From contig NZ_SSYA01000003.1 of NCBI RefSeq assembly GCF_004917065.1, positions 580,318-644,317 on the forward strand: a DNA stretch of 64,000 bases, given 5' to 3'. The notes under the pieces were generated by a model, which was given only the letters and a program-made list of their open reading frames with translations, did not search any database and was not told the DNA's origin. This DNA comes from Geomonas ferrireducens (GTDB lineage: Bacteria; Desulfobacterota; Desulfuromonadia; Geobacterales; Geobacteraceae). The position numbers were made by a program, and so were the translations under genes. This document shows, in pieces, positions 57,251 to 64,000 of the stretch. Positions within the stretch are counted from its first letter, which is position 1. Every line of letters starts with the position of its first letter.

Positions 57251-58444
57251 ATGCTGAGAGGAAATAAAGGCTATTCACTGGTGGAACTCATCGTCGTCAT
57301 GGCGATCTTCACCATCGTCATCGTCGTGGCTTCGGCGGGGTTCAAGACGGTCCTCACCCAGGTGGGGCAGCAGAGCAAGCTCATGGAGACCGATATCGGG
57401 AGCATCGTGGGGTTGGAGGTGCTCCGTTCCGATCTGCAGGGGACAGGGTATGGACTCCCCTGGGCCTTTCAGAACACCCCGTCGGGCTACACCGAGGTCA
57501 CCACCGCGGAGCCGAGCGGAGAGCCGCCCACCAACGCCAACATCTGGGCTTCCGGCCAGAGCCCTCGCAGCTACAACGACGCAGCCGCGGTCCCACGCGC
57601 GGTGCAAAGCGGCAACACCACCTTCAACCTGAAAGATGGGGTGGGGTCGCAGTATCTCGTGATCAAGTCGCTTACGGTGGCCGGATCCAACAGCGGAGTG
57701 CAGAAGAAATGGTTGTCGGTAAGTTACGACGAGACCAACACCAAAAAGGCCCCGCTCTGGAACGACCCGTCCAATATTCGAAACTTCAGCGACACCGATC
57801 GGGTTATTGTGCTCAGGAACACCTTCAGCAACAACGTGCCTAGCAGACAACTCCAGGTGAACGAAGGAACCGGCGCATATTCGACCACCTTCTCGCACTA
57901 CACCTCCCTGACGGTGCCCCATTCCTCCGGCGACATGTTCCAGGTCTACGGGGTCGACCCCTCGACCGATCTACGCATGCCGTTCAACCGGGCCGACTAT
58001 TACGTGAGGCAGCCTGCCACAATGCCCCCAGCCTGTGCTCCGAATACGGGAGTCCTGTACAAGGCTGTACTGAAGCAGGCGGCCAACGGCGGTTTCTCTG
58101 AGATTCCACTTTTGGACTGCGTGGCGGACATGCAGGTGGTCTACGGCATCGGGCCATCTGGAAGCGGCGACATCACCTTCCACGATACCACGCTGCCCGG
58201 CACCGGAACCGCACAGGAGATCCGCCAGCAGCTCAAGGAGATCAGGGTCTACGTCCTGGCCCATGCCGGCAGGAAGGACACCGGCTACAGCTACCCGAAC
58301 ACCACCATCGATGTTGGTGAAAAATTCGCCGGGGCCCTTAAGGGGAGGAGCTTCGATCTGGAGCATCAGATAGGCGGTGATTGGCGCAACTACCGCTGGA
58401 AGGTTTACCCCATCGTGGTGCGGCCGCAGAACCTCATTCAGTAA
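57251..58444 (+). CDS. pilW: Minor prepilin, PilW type (set 1)
   Basis: 397 residues from ATG 57251. Leader MLRGNKG, then YSLVELIVVMAIFTIVIVVA with the +5 Glu. A GTG at 57212 overlapping the pilV stop is an alternative that would lengthen the leader. The large globular domain contains LEVLRSDLQGTGYGLPWAF, ADYYVRQPATMPPACAPNTG, LLDCVADMQVVYGIG and RNYRWKVYPIVVRPQNL. The block LDCVADMQVV and the W/RNYxWKVY ending recur in the second PilW at 60090, showing the two are paralogues. Confidence 0.85.
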   Translation: MLRGNKGYSLVELIVVMAIFTIVIVVASAGFKTVLTQVGQQSKLMETDIGSIVGLEVLRSDLQGTGYGLPWAFQNTPSGYTEVTTAEPSGEPPTNANIWASGQSPRSYNDAAAVPRAVQSGNTTFNLKDGVGSQYLVIKSLTVAGSNSGVQKKWLSVSYDETNTKKAPLWNDPSNIRNFSDTDRVIVLRNTFSNNVPSRQLQVNEGTGAYSTTFSHYTSLTVPHSSGDMFQVYGVDPSTDLRMPFNRADYYVRQPATMPPACAPNTGVLYKAVLKQAANGGFSEIPLLDCVADMQVVYGIGPSGSGDITFHDTTLPGTGTAQEIRQQLKEIRVYVLAHAGRKDTGYSYPNTTIDVGEKFAGALKGRSFDLEHQIGGDWRNYRWKVYPIVVRPQNLIQ

Positions 58445-58458
58445 CAACGGCGGTATTT

Positions 58459-59067
58459 ATGAAAAAGCTCAAAAACGAAGAAGGTATCGCGCTGGTGACG
58501 GCGCTGATGTTCACCCTGATCTGCCTGGGGATCGTGGCCGCGCTGATGCAGATGCTTCTGCTGCAGACGAAGGTCTCTGCCGTCGAGAAGAATTATCGCA
58601 ATTCGCTGGAGGCGGCCTACGGCGGCACCGAATTGGTCACCAAGGAGTTCATCCCCAAGCTCTTCACCAACTACTCGACCGGCATCGGACCTCTGCTCAC
58701 GGCCTACGCGAGCAACATCGAGCTTCAGGCGAGCACCGGGCTCAAGACCAAACTGAGCAGCGCCACAAGCGACTGGGGGACCCTTTCCAAGACCCTGAAC
58801 CCGAAAGACGCCCCGGACCTGCAGTTCATGCTCAAGGGGACCGGCACCAACGGCAACTTCAAAGTTTACGCGAAGGTTGTAGACACGGTTCCGGGGAACT
58901 CCGATACCACCGGCATCGACTACCTGGACAGCGGCGTCGGGGTTGCCGGCAGCGGCTCCGGCATCGCGCCCAAGCACAACCCGGCCCTCTACAGTGTGGA
59001 GGTGCAGGGAGAGCGGGCCTCCAACCCGAAGGAAAAGGCGATCCTCTCGGTTCTCTACGCCTACTGA
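58459..59067 (+). CDS. pilX: Minor pilin assembly protein, PilX type (set 1)
   Basis: 202 residues from ATG 58459. N-terminus MKKLKNEEGIALVTALMFTL has a PilX-like hydrophobic helix with Gly before the processed region. EKNYRNSLEAAYGGTELVTK and the C-terminal VEVQGERASNPKEKAILSVL are shared with the second PilX (61242), where the same ends read ALVTALMLTAL and LAVQGIRDGQERERARLSVL. It is the last gene of the first set; a strong terminator follows at 59091. Confidence 0.83.
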   Translation: MKKLKNEEGIALVTALMFTLICLGIVAALMQMLLLQTKVSAVEKNYRNSLEAAYGGTELVTKEFIPKLFTNYSTGIGPLLTAYASNIELQASTGLKTKLSSATSDWGTLSKTLNPKDAPDLQFMLKGTGTNGNFKVYAKVVDTVPGNSDTTGIDYLDSGVGVAGSGSGIAPKHNPALYSVEVQGERASNPKEKAILSVLYAY

Positions 59068-59090
59068 GATTTTTCCCCGCAATTAGCTGC

Positions 59091-59120
59091 GGCCCTCCCA
59101 CCCGGAGGGCCTTTTTTTTT
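59091..59120 (+). terminator. Rho-independent terminator after the first minor pilin set
   Basis: GGCCCTCC, loop CACCC, GGAGGGCC and a run of T. It separates the two minor pilin sets, so the second set needs its own promoter. Confidence 0.88.
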
Positions 59121-59222
59121 GCTCCTCACTTTTCCTTTTCTTTCATTCCCACTTTGCTAACATTGGTGAGTTCAAATTTTACCGTTTGGCAATCGCGGAG
59201 AGTCGGAACTCCGGGGGGGGCT

Positions 59223-59708
59223 ATGCGTGCACGCGGATATTCACTCGTTGAGATGATCACCATTGTTGCCTGCCTGGCGGTGCTCATTGCCTTGGGCACT
59301 CTCATGTTCCAGCGCTATGACCGCAACTTCAGGACCGAGGCGCAGACCCGGCTGATCCTCACCGAACTCATGAAGGCCCGGATGAACGCCATCACCCAAC
59401 ACAGGGCGACCCGTGTGAAGCTGTACCGGGATCGTTTCGAGGTGTACTCATCCGGGAGTGACGAGGGCGACCCCGTCATGGTGCAAACTTTGAACTTTCC
59501 ACTCATGAGCAACTTACCCGGCTTCGCGAAGGGGGCTAAAGTCGAGTTCCAGGAAACGGGCCTCACCCGCAATTTGGGTACTGTCTGTGTAGATGCCGAT
59601 GGAATGCAGCCAGCTTTGGACAGCATCATCATCTTCGCGACGAGCATGAGGTCGGGGGTAAAGGACAAGGGAAATGACTGCGACTCGGAAAACATCACCA
59701 TCAAATAG
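59223..59708 (+). CDS. Minor prepilin, GspH/FimT-FimU type (set 2)
   Basis: 161 residues from ATG 59223 after a G-rich ribosome-binding site. Leader MRARG, then YSLVEMITIVACLAVLIALG. The globular part contains TEAQTRLILTELMKARMNAI and GTVCVDADGMQPALDSIIIF. It opens a second FimU-PilV-PilW-PilX series after the terminator at 59091-59120. It is related to the set 1 FimU in layout but differs in sequence. It overlaps the next gene by 35 bp. Confidence 0.83.
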   Translation: MRARGYSLVEMITIVACLAVLIALGTLMFQRYDRNFRTEAQTRLILTELMKARMNAITQHRATRVKLYRDRFEVYSSGSDEGDPVMVQTLNFPLMSNLPGFAKGAKVEFQETGLTRNLGTVCVDADGMQPALDSIIIFATSMRSGVKDKGNDCDSENITIK

Positions 59709-60093
59709 TGGCGGCTTCACGCTTGTGGAGATGCTCATGGCCATGCTCGTGATGACTGTTGGGCTTCTGGGGCTTCTTCAGTGCGTGGTTGTCGCCTATC
59801 AGCACGGGACGAAGACACGCTTGCGTACCGAGGCGGTCCTGGTGGCGGAAAAATGGATGCATGAGTGGACCAGGCAACCCTTTGGCAACATAAGCACCGG
59901 CATCGATCTATCGGACGTCGAGAATAAGCAGGTGGACGGTGTTCCCTGGAGCTATAAAGTAACGCGAAAAGCGGAGCCGGCGGGGAGCACCACCACGACC
60001 TTGAAGCTGACCGTGCGGGTGCTCTGGAGTTCAAAGGGGGAGACGGCAAGCCACGAGATCTACACGCTGAGGACGAGGAGAGCGGGGGAATGA
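59674..60093 (+). CDS. Minor prepilin, PilV type (set 2)
   Basis: 139 residues. Leader MTATRKTSPSNSGG, then FTLVEMLMAMLVMTVGLLGL with the +5 Glu. The domain resembles PilV/GspI and parallels the PilV at 56805 in length, leader and position. It overlaps the preceding FimU by 35 bp and the following PilW by 4 bp (ATGA), implying tight translational coupling. Confidence 0.82.
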   Translation: MTATRKTSPSNSGGFTLVEMLMAMLVMTVGLLGLLQCVVVAYQHGTKTRLRTEAVLVAEKWMHEWTRQPFGNISTGIDLSDVENKQVDGVPWSYKVTRKAEPAGSTTTTLKLTVRVLWSSKGETASHEIYTLRTRRAGE

Positions 60094-61229
60094 GACCCAA
60101 GGATAAAGGGCAGGGATACACACTGGTAGAGATGCTTGTAGCCATGTTGATCTTCTCCGTGGTGATGACGCTCATCAGTGCCTCCTTCGCAAGGACGGTG
60201 AAAAACTCGAGCCAGCTCAGCAAAAACACAGAGACCGACATCGCCGGTCTCATCGGACTCGAAGTGATGCGAAGCGATCTTGAGCTGGCCGGGTTCGGTC
60301 TTCCTTGGAGCGTTTCAACAGACATCCACTACGATGAAGCCCTGAAGGACTGGCACTTCGTCACCGCCTGTACCGACGGATGCCCCGGCGCGAAAGCGAG
60401 CCTTTACAACGACAATCCTCCCTCTGCCTATCGGGTTGGAGACAACGTCGGCTTCAATGGCTCCGATTACCTCGTGCTCAAGGGTACCCCGCTGGGCAAC
60501 AGTCCGGTCTGCCGCAGCTGGTGCTACGTCAACTACAGCGGCTTCACCAGACCGTCGCGTGTCACTCCGGAACTCGACCAGAGGGACGAGCCACGGGTTG
60601 TCGTTCTTAAAAACGAGGTTTTCTCGGGGAAGGTAAGCCGCACTCTGGTGCACCAGGATAGCAAATTCACGGTCTCCTCCGGCGCCACCCTTGATCACGC
60701 ATTCAGTCCCACCCAGAAGACCGACACCTACCTGGCCTACGGCGTCGCCGAGACGGAGCTAAGGTTTCCCTTCAACCGCTCCGATTACTACATAGAACGG
60801 GGCACGGACAGGATTTCATCCTTCTGCAACGAGGGGACCGGCATCCTCTACAAGGCGGGGTTCAATCACCAGGCCAAGCCGACAATTTATCCGCTTCTTG
60901 ACTGCGTCGCAGACATGCAGGTCGTGCTCTACCTTGATAGCAACAACGACGGGGTGGTCGACTACCATCCGACGGCTGAAGACACGTTAACGCCAAAGGA
61001 CCTGCGTGAGGGGCTGAAACAGGTCAGGGTTTATGTGCTGGCGCAACAAGGGAAGCGGGATACCACCTTTGTCTACCCGGCCGAAACCATCGTCGTCGGG
61101 GACCCGAACCTGCCTGACGAGCCGGGGCACGTCTGGAGCGCTCCGGCGCTCGCCGCGAGGTTCGGCGCCAACTGGCGCAATTACCACTGGAAGGTCTACA
61201 CCATCGTAGTGCAGCCGAAAAACCTGTAG
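60090..61229 (+). CDS. Minor prepilin, PilW type (set 2)
   Basis: 379 residues. Leader MRPKDKGQG, then YTLVEMLVAMLIFSVVMTLI. Matching blocks with the first PilW: LEVMRSDLELAGFGLPWSV, RSDYYIERGTDRISSFCNEG, LLDCVADMQVVLYLD, LREGLKQVRVYVLAQQGKRD and NYHWKVYTIVVQPKNL. Four Cys residues occur in the region 95-150 that have no counterpart in set 1. It is coupled by a 4-bp overlap to the PilV gene. Confidence 0.84.
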   Translation: MRPKDKGQGYTLVEMLVAMLIFSVVMTLISASFARTVKNSSQLSKNTETDIAGLIGLEVMRSDLELAGFGLPWSVSTDIHYDEALKDWHFVTACTDGCPGAKASLYNDNPPSAYRVGDNVGFNGSDYLVLKGTPLGNSPVCRSWCYVNYSGFTRPSRVTPELDQRDEPRVVVLKNEVFSGKVSRTLVHQDSKFTVSSGATLDHAFSPTQKTDTYLAYGVAETELRFPFNRSDYYIERGTDRISSFCNEGTGILYKAGFNHQAKPTIYPLLDCVADMQVVLYLDSNNDGVVDYHPTAEDTLTPKDLREGLKQVRVYVLAQQGKRDTTFVYPAETIVVGDPNLPDEPGHVWSAPALAARFGANWRNYHWKVYTIVVQPKNL

Positions 61230-61241
61230 CGGGGAGGGACG

Positions 61242-61859
61242 ATGTGCAGCCTTCATTCGCAAAAAGGGGCGGCTTTGGTGACGGCGCTTATGCTGACCGC
61301 GCTGTCGCTGGTGATCGCCGTCGCACTTCTCACCATGATCACGGCGGGGACGCAGATTTCCGCAAGCCAGAAGCGTTATCACAGTTCCCTCTCCGCGGCG
61401 CGAGGCGCCGTCGATCTCTTCACCCAGGAGCTGATGCCCAGACTGTTCCAGCCGGAAACTGCTGTCGATGACCTTGAGCGCGAGTTCTCCGGGATCGGGC
61501 TGCATGTGAACCTTGATCCCTGCCTCAGACAGAAGCTCACGTTGTCTCCCGGCTCCTGGTCCGCCTGCAGTGCGGCCCAGGCCTCAAGTGACCCGGTTGC
61601 GGCTCCGGATGTCTCTTTCCGGCTCGCCGGTCTCCCTGCCGCAGGAGGGTTCACCGTAACAACTAAGATCGTAGACACAGTTCCCGGCAACACGGACCGA
61701 AGCGGTTATGACCTCCTTGATGGGGGGGGCGCTGTAGCTGCCCAGGACGATGTGGTACGCCCCCAGCACGTTCCGGCCATGTACCACCTGGCCGTGCAGG
61801 GGATCCGGGATGGGCAGGAGCGTGAGAGGGCACGGCTATCAGTGCTGTACGCTTATTGA
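61242..61859 (+). CDS. Minor pilin assembly protein, PilX type (set 2)
   Basis: 205 residues from ATG 61242. The N-terminal helix is KGAALVTALMLTALSLVIAV. RYHSSLSAARGAVDLFTQEL and DTVPGNTDRSGYDLLDGGG parallel the first PilX (NYRNSLEAAYGGTELVTKEF, DTVPGNSDTTGIDYLDSGVG). It closes the second set. A terminator follows at 61919. Confidence 0.83.
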   Translation: MCSLHSQKGAALVTALMLTALSLVIAVALLTMITAGTQISASQKRYHSSLSAARGAVDLFTQELMPRLFQPETAVDDLEREFSGIGLHVNLDPCLRQKLTLSPGSWSACSAAQASSDPVAAPDVSFRLAGLPAAGGFTVTTKIVDTVPGNTDRSGYDLLDGGGAVAAQDDVVRPQHVPAMYHLAVQGIRDGQERERARLSVLYAY

Positions 61860-61918
61860 ACCTGGAAGTGTAGATGCTCTTCACGACTGTGAAAATACAA
61901 ACCATAGGTATTCCTGAA

Positions 61919-61952
61919 TGGCAGGTTGCGTGCAATTGCAACCCGCCTTTTT
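61919..61952 (+). terminator. Rho-independent terminator after the second minor pilin set
   Basis: GGCAGGTTGC, loop, GCAACCCGCC and a T run, about 60 bases after the PilX stop. Confidence 0.8.
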
Positions 61953-62038
61953 ATTGGTATCATCTCCCCATCCCACCCATTAGAAAAGGTCTTCCCGGGG
62001 GGGGGAGGCATTTTCTCTTGAGACGATCTATTCCCACC

Positions 62039-62111
62039 TTTGGCATATAATTATGTGTAATTTGAATTAAAATGTTGACTTTCGTGAAGTTTGGCGTATA
62101 TCTATGCCAAA
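62039..62111 (+). promoter_or_regulatory. Promoter with three TTTGGCRTA half-sites upstream of the XRE regulator
   Basis: TTGACT (62075-62080), a 16-bp spacer and TATATC (62097-62102) form a sigma-70 promoter. TTTGGCATA (62039-62047), TTTGGCGTA (62090-62098) and inverted TATGCCAAA (62103-62111) surround and overlap the -10. This is a plausible autoregulatory operator for the HTH protein encoded just downstream. Confidence 0.55.
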
Positions 62112-62144
62112 ATTTCCTACGACTGTCTTAAGCGGTGCCAATCA

Positions 62145-62342
62145 ATGATCATGAACAGCGTGAAGAAATTACGGGAAGAGCGCCTGATGAGCAAGGCCGA
62201 GCTGGCGCGCCTGGCCGGGGTGTCACCGATAACCATCGACCGGATCGAACGGGGTGAGGATTGCAGGATGGAGACCAAGCGCAAGATCCTGCTTGCTCTT
62301 GGGTTTTCCCTCTCCGACAAGAACAAGGTATTCCAGGACTAG
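62145..62342 (+). CDS. Small XRE-type helix-turn-helix regulator
   Basis: 65 residues from ATG 62145 (ATG 62151 is equally possible; neither has a strong ribosome-binding site). The whole protein is one HTH: KKLREERLMSKAELARLAGV, then SPITIDRIERGEDCRMETKR and KILLALGFSLSDK. It lies between the minor pilins and pilM, 17 bp before pilM, so it should be cotranscribed with pilMN. The TTTGGCRTA sites in its promoter suggest self-regulation and hence control of the pilus machine genes. Its target is inferred only. Confidence 0.83.
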   Translation: MIMNSVKKLREERLMSKAELARLAGVSPITIDRIERGEDCRMETKRKILLALGFSLSDKNKVFQD

Positions 62343-62359
62343 GGTAATAGGACCACGCG

Positions 62360-63412
62360 ATGCTTTTCTCCAAGAAGAAGGACATAGTAGGGGTCGACGT
62401 AGGATCCAGTGCGGTGAAGCTGGTGCAACTGCGCCCGTCAAAGGGTGGGTACCAACTTGTAAAGATCGGGATCCTGCCGCTTCCTGCTGAGGCGATCGTC
62501 GACAACACCCTCATGGACAGCTCCTCAATAGTCGAGACAGTCCGCCAGCTTCTCACCACCCTCGGGGTGAAGGCCAAGGAGGCCGCCTGTTCCATTTCCG
62601 GCAACTCGGTCATCATCAGGAAAATATCACTCCCGGTGATGCCGGTTGAGGAACTCGAGGATCAGATCCACTGGGAAGCCGAGCAGTACATCCCCTTCGA
62701 CATCAACGACGTGAACGTCGATTTCCAGATACTCTTCCCGGACGAGCAGGACTCCTCCAAGATGAACGTCCTGTTGGTCGCCAGCAAGAAAGATATCATC
62801 AACGACTACCTATCGGTGTTTGCCGAGGCCGGACTTAAATTGGTCGTGGTCGATGTGGACTCCTTTGCCGTGCAGAACTCCTACGAGCTCAACTACACCG
62901 CAGATCCGGAACAGGTGGTGGCGCTGGTCAACATCGGGGCCAGCATCTTCAACCTGAACATCGTACGGGACGGCATCTCTCTTTTCACTCGCGACGTGCA
63001 GATGGGGGGGAACCTCTACACCGAGGAGATCCAGAAGCAGTTCGGCGTCAGCAGCAGCGAGGCGGAGGAGATGAAACTCGGTGCGGCCGAAGCTGCGGAT
63101 CCCCGCCTGAAGGAGGTGCTGCAGCGGGTGAACGACACAATCGCGCTTGAGATGCGCCGCTCCTTGGACTTCTACAACTCCACCGCCGGCGAGGAGCGCA
63201 TCACCAAGGTGTTCCTCTCTGGGGGAGGGGCGAAGACACTGCAACTTGTGGAAGCGGTGCAACAGCGCCTCTCGCTCCCGGTCGAGCTCATGAACCCCTT
63301 GGTCAAGATTGCGGTGAACGAGAAGGAGTTTGATCCGAGGTACCTTGAGGAGATCGCTCCGCTCATGTCGGTCGCGGTGGGCCTCGCGACTAGGAGGGCC
63401 GGAGACAAATGA
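62360..63412 (+). CDS. pilM: Type IV pilus assembly protein, actin-like
   Basis: 350 residues. Actin-like ATPase fold: IVGVDVGSSAVKLVQLRPSK at the N-terminus (phosphate 1 loop), VALVNIGASIFNLNIVRDG (phosphate 2 region) and KVFLSGGGAKTLQLVEAVQ (adenosine region). PilM is a cytoplasmic protein that binds the N-terminus of PilN and links the motor ATPases to the PilNO inner-membrane complex. It overlaps pilN by 4 bp (ATGA). It begins 17 bp after the XRE regulator gene. Confidence 0.95.
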   Translation: MLFSKKKDIVGVDVGSSAVKLVQLRPSKGGYQLVKIGILPLPAEAIVDNTLMDSSSIVETVRQLLTTLGVKAKEAACSISGNSVIIRKISLPVMPVEELEDQIHWEAEQYIPFDINDVNVDFQILFPDEQDSSKMNVLLVASKKDIINDYLSVFAEAGLKLVVVDVDSFAVQNSYELNYTADPEQVVALVNIGASIFNLNIVRDGISLFTRDVQMGGNLYTEEIQKQFGVSSSEAEEMKLGAAEAADPRLKEVLQRVNDTIALEMRRSLDFYNSTAGEERITKVFLSGGGAKTLQLVEAVQQRLSLPVELMNPLVKIAVNEKEFDPRYLEEIAPLMSVAVGLATRRAGDK

Positions 63413-63957
63413 TAAAGATAAACCTCCTTCCCGTACGGGCGTCAAAAAAGAAAGAGACCATGCGGCAGCAGGTCGTTGTCCTGGTGGTCGCGCTGGTTGG
63501 GCTTTTAGCCGTGGGGGTGGGCGCCTGGATCTACCTGCGCAGCCAGATAACCAGCCTCAACAACGAGATCGCCAGCTCAGAAAGTGAACTTGCCGCGCTG
63601 AAGACCAAGATCGGAGCGATCGACAACCTGAAGAAGCTGCAGGCCGACGTGAAGAAGAAGCTGGACGTGCTGAACCGGCTGCGTCGCGACAAGAGCGGGC
63701 CGGCGTCGCGGCTGTCCGCGCTTTCCGAGTCGGTGCCCGAAAAAGTGTGGCTCACCAAGTACACCGAGAACGGCGACAAGGTGTCGGTAAGCGGAGGCGC
63801 TCTAAGCGAGGATCTCATCGCGGTTTTCATGAAGAGCCTGCAGGCCTCCGGCGCCTTCAAGAACGTGGAGCTGGCCGTCTCGGAACAGGCCGAAATCTCG
63901 GGAGTCAAGTACAAACGCTTCGATCTGAACTTCCAGATAGCGGATCAGAAGCCGTAG
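63409..63957 (+). CDS. pilN: Type IV pilus assembly protein, inner-membrane
   Basis: 182 residues. The short cytoplasmic N-terminus MIKINLLPVRASKKKE carries the INLLP motif that docks in PilM. One membrane helix (about 20-42, VVVLVVALVGLLAVGVGAWI), a coiled coil (ITSLNNEIASSESELAALKT) and a periplasmic ferredoxin-like domain (VPEKVWLTKYTENGDKVSVS) follow. It pairs with PilO to bridge to the PilP-PilQ outer-membrane secretin. Coupled to pilM by a 4-bp overlap. Confidence 0.94.
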   Translation: MIKINLLPVRASKKKETMRQQVVVLVVALVGLLAVGVGAWIYLRSQITSLNNEIASSESELAALKTKIGAIDNLKKLQADVKKKLDVLNRLRRDKSGPASRLSALSESVPEKVWLTKYTENGDKVSVSGGALSEDLIAVFMKSLQASGAFKNVELAVSEQAEISGVKYKRFDLNFQIADQKP

Positions 63958-63982
63958 GCCGGGTTTCCGGCACAGGACAGGC

Positions 63983-64000
63983 GTGCGGACTACGCCTAAA
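63983..64000 (+). CDS. Possible start of pilO (first codons only)
   Basis: A GTG at 63983 opens a frame of six codons to the window end, 25 bp after the pilN stop, with AGGACAGG upstream. pilO is the expected next gene in a pilMNOPQ cluster. Six codons cannot prove identity. Confidence 0.3.

Overview
The window looks like a chromosomal segment from a member of the Geobacteraceae (Geobacter / Geomonas / Citrifermentans type). This rests on the high-GC coding sequence, on the gene content (an ETF with an HdrD-like menaquinone oxidoreductase, acetate-type sodium symporters, several sigma-54 regulators, a type IV pilus cluster), and on the gene order secA-argJ ... valS-pilD-sensor-regulator-pilY1-minor pilins-pilMN, which I recall from Geobacter genomes. 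I see no rRNA, tRNA, CRISPR array, insertion sequence or prophage. The species call is recognition plus inference, not a search result.

Layout. 1-4,023: end of a DivIVA-like gene, DUF167 and CBS proteins, an FmdB zinc ribbon, folD, galU and a convergent tonB. 4,243-8,521: an electron-input module, etfB, a ferredoxin-fused etfA, and a membrane Fe-S oxidoreductase that should pass ETF electrons to menaquinone. 8,526-15,047: CapA-like protein, class I amidotransferase, then a hybrid histidine kinase overlapping a REC-PAS-GGDEF-EAL gene that carries a one-base frameshift. 15,495-17,416: glnB-amtB behind a sigma-54-like promoter. 17,685-19,553: ferritin-like protein, inositol monophosphatase, universal stress protein.

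19,543-27,414 is mostly minus strand: a TIM-barrel protein, two DUF294 nucleotidyltransferase-like genes (one apparently catalytically dead) around a DUF4212/SSS symporter pair, then a DUF485/ActP-type acetate symporter pair. An AT-rich gap of about 0.8 kb follows. 28,291-33,668 is the least explained part: an uncharacterised operon (Cys-rich small protein, two-TM protein, about eight-TM protein) behind a good sigma-54 site and next to a Cache-domain kinase / NtrC-type regulator pair.

33,904-43,736: DUF2156, mnmH, secA, argJ, DUF2914, a serine hydrolase and a receiver protein with a long Ala/Pro/Glu linker. 43,859-64,000: valS and then a type IV pilus region: prepilin peptidase, PilS/PilR-like pair, a DsbC-like protein with a CXXCH motif, PilY1, two successive sets of minor pilins (FimU-PilV-PilW-PilX twice), a small XRE regulator with candidate operators, pilM, pilN and probably the start of pilO.

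The region combines carbon and electron input (acetate uptake, ETF oxidation), nitrogen sensing, and a surface pilus system under two-component and sigma-54 control. Two families of short intergenic repeats (GTTGAACG-type and CGGACCAGT-type) lie between genes.
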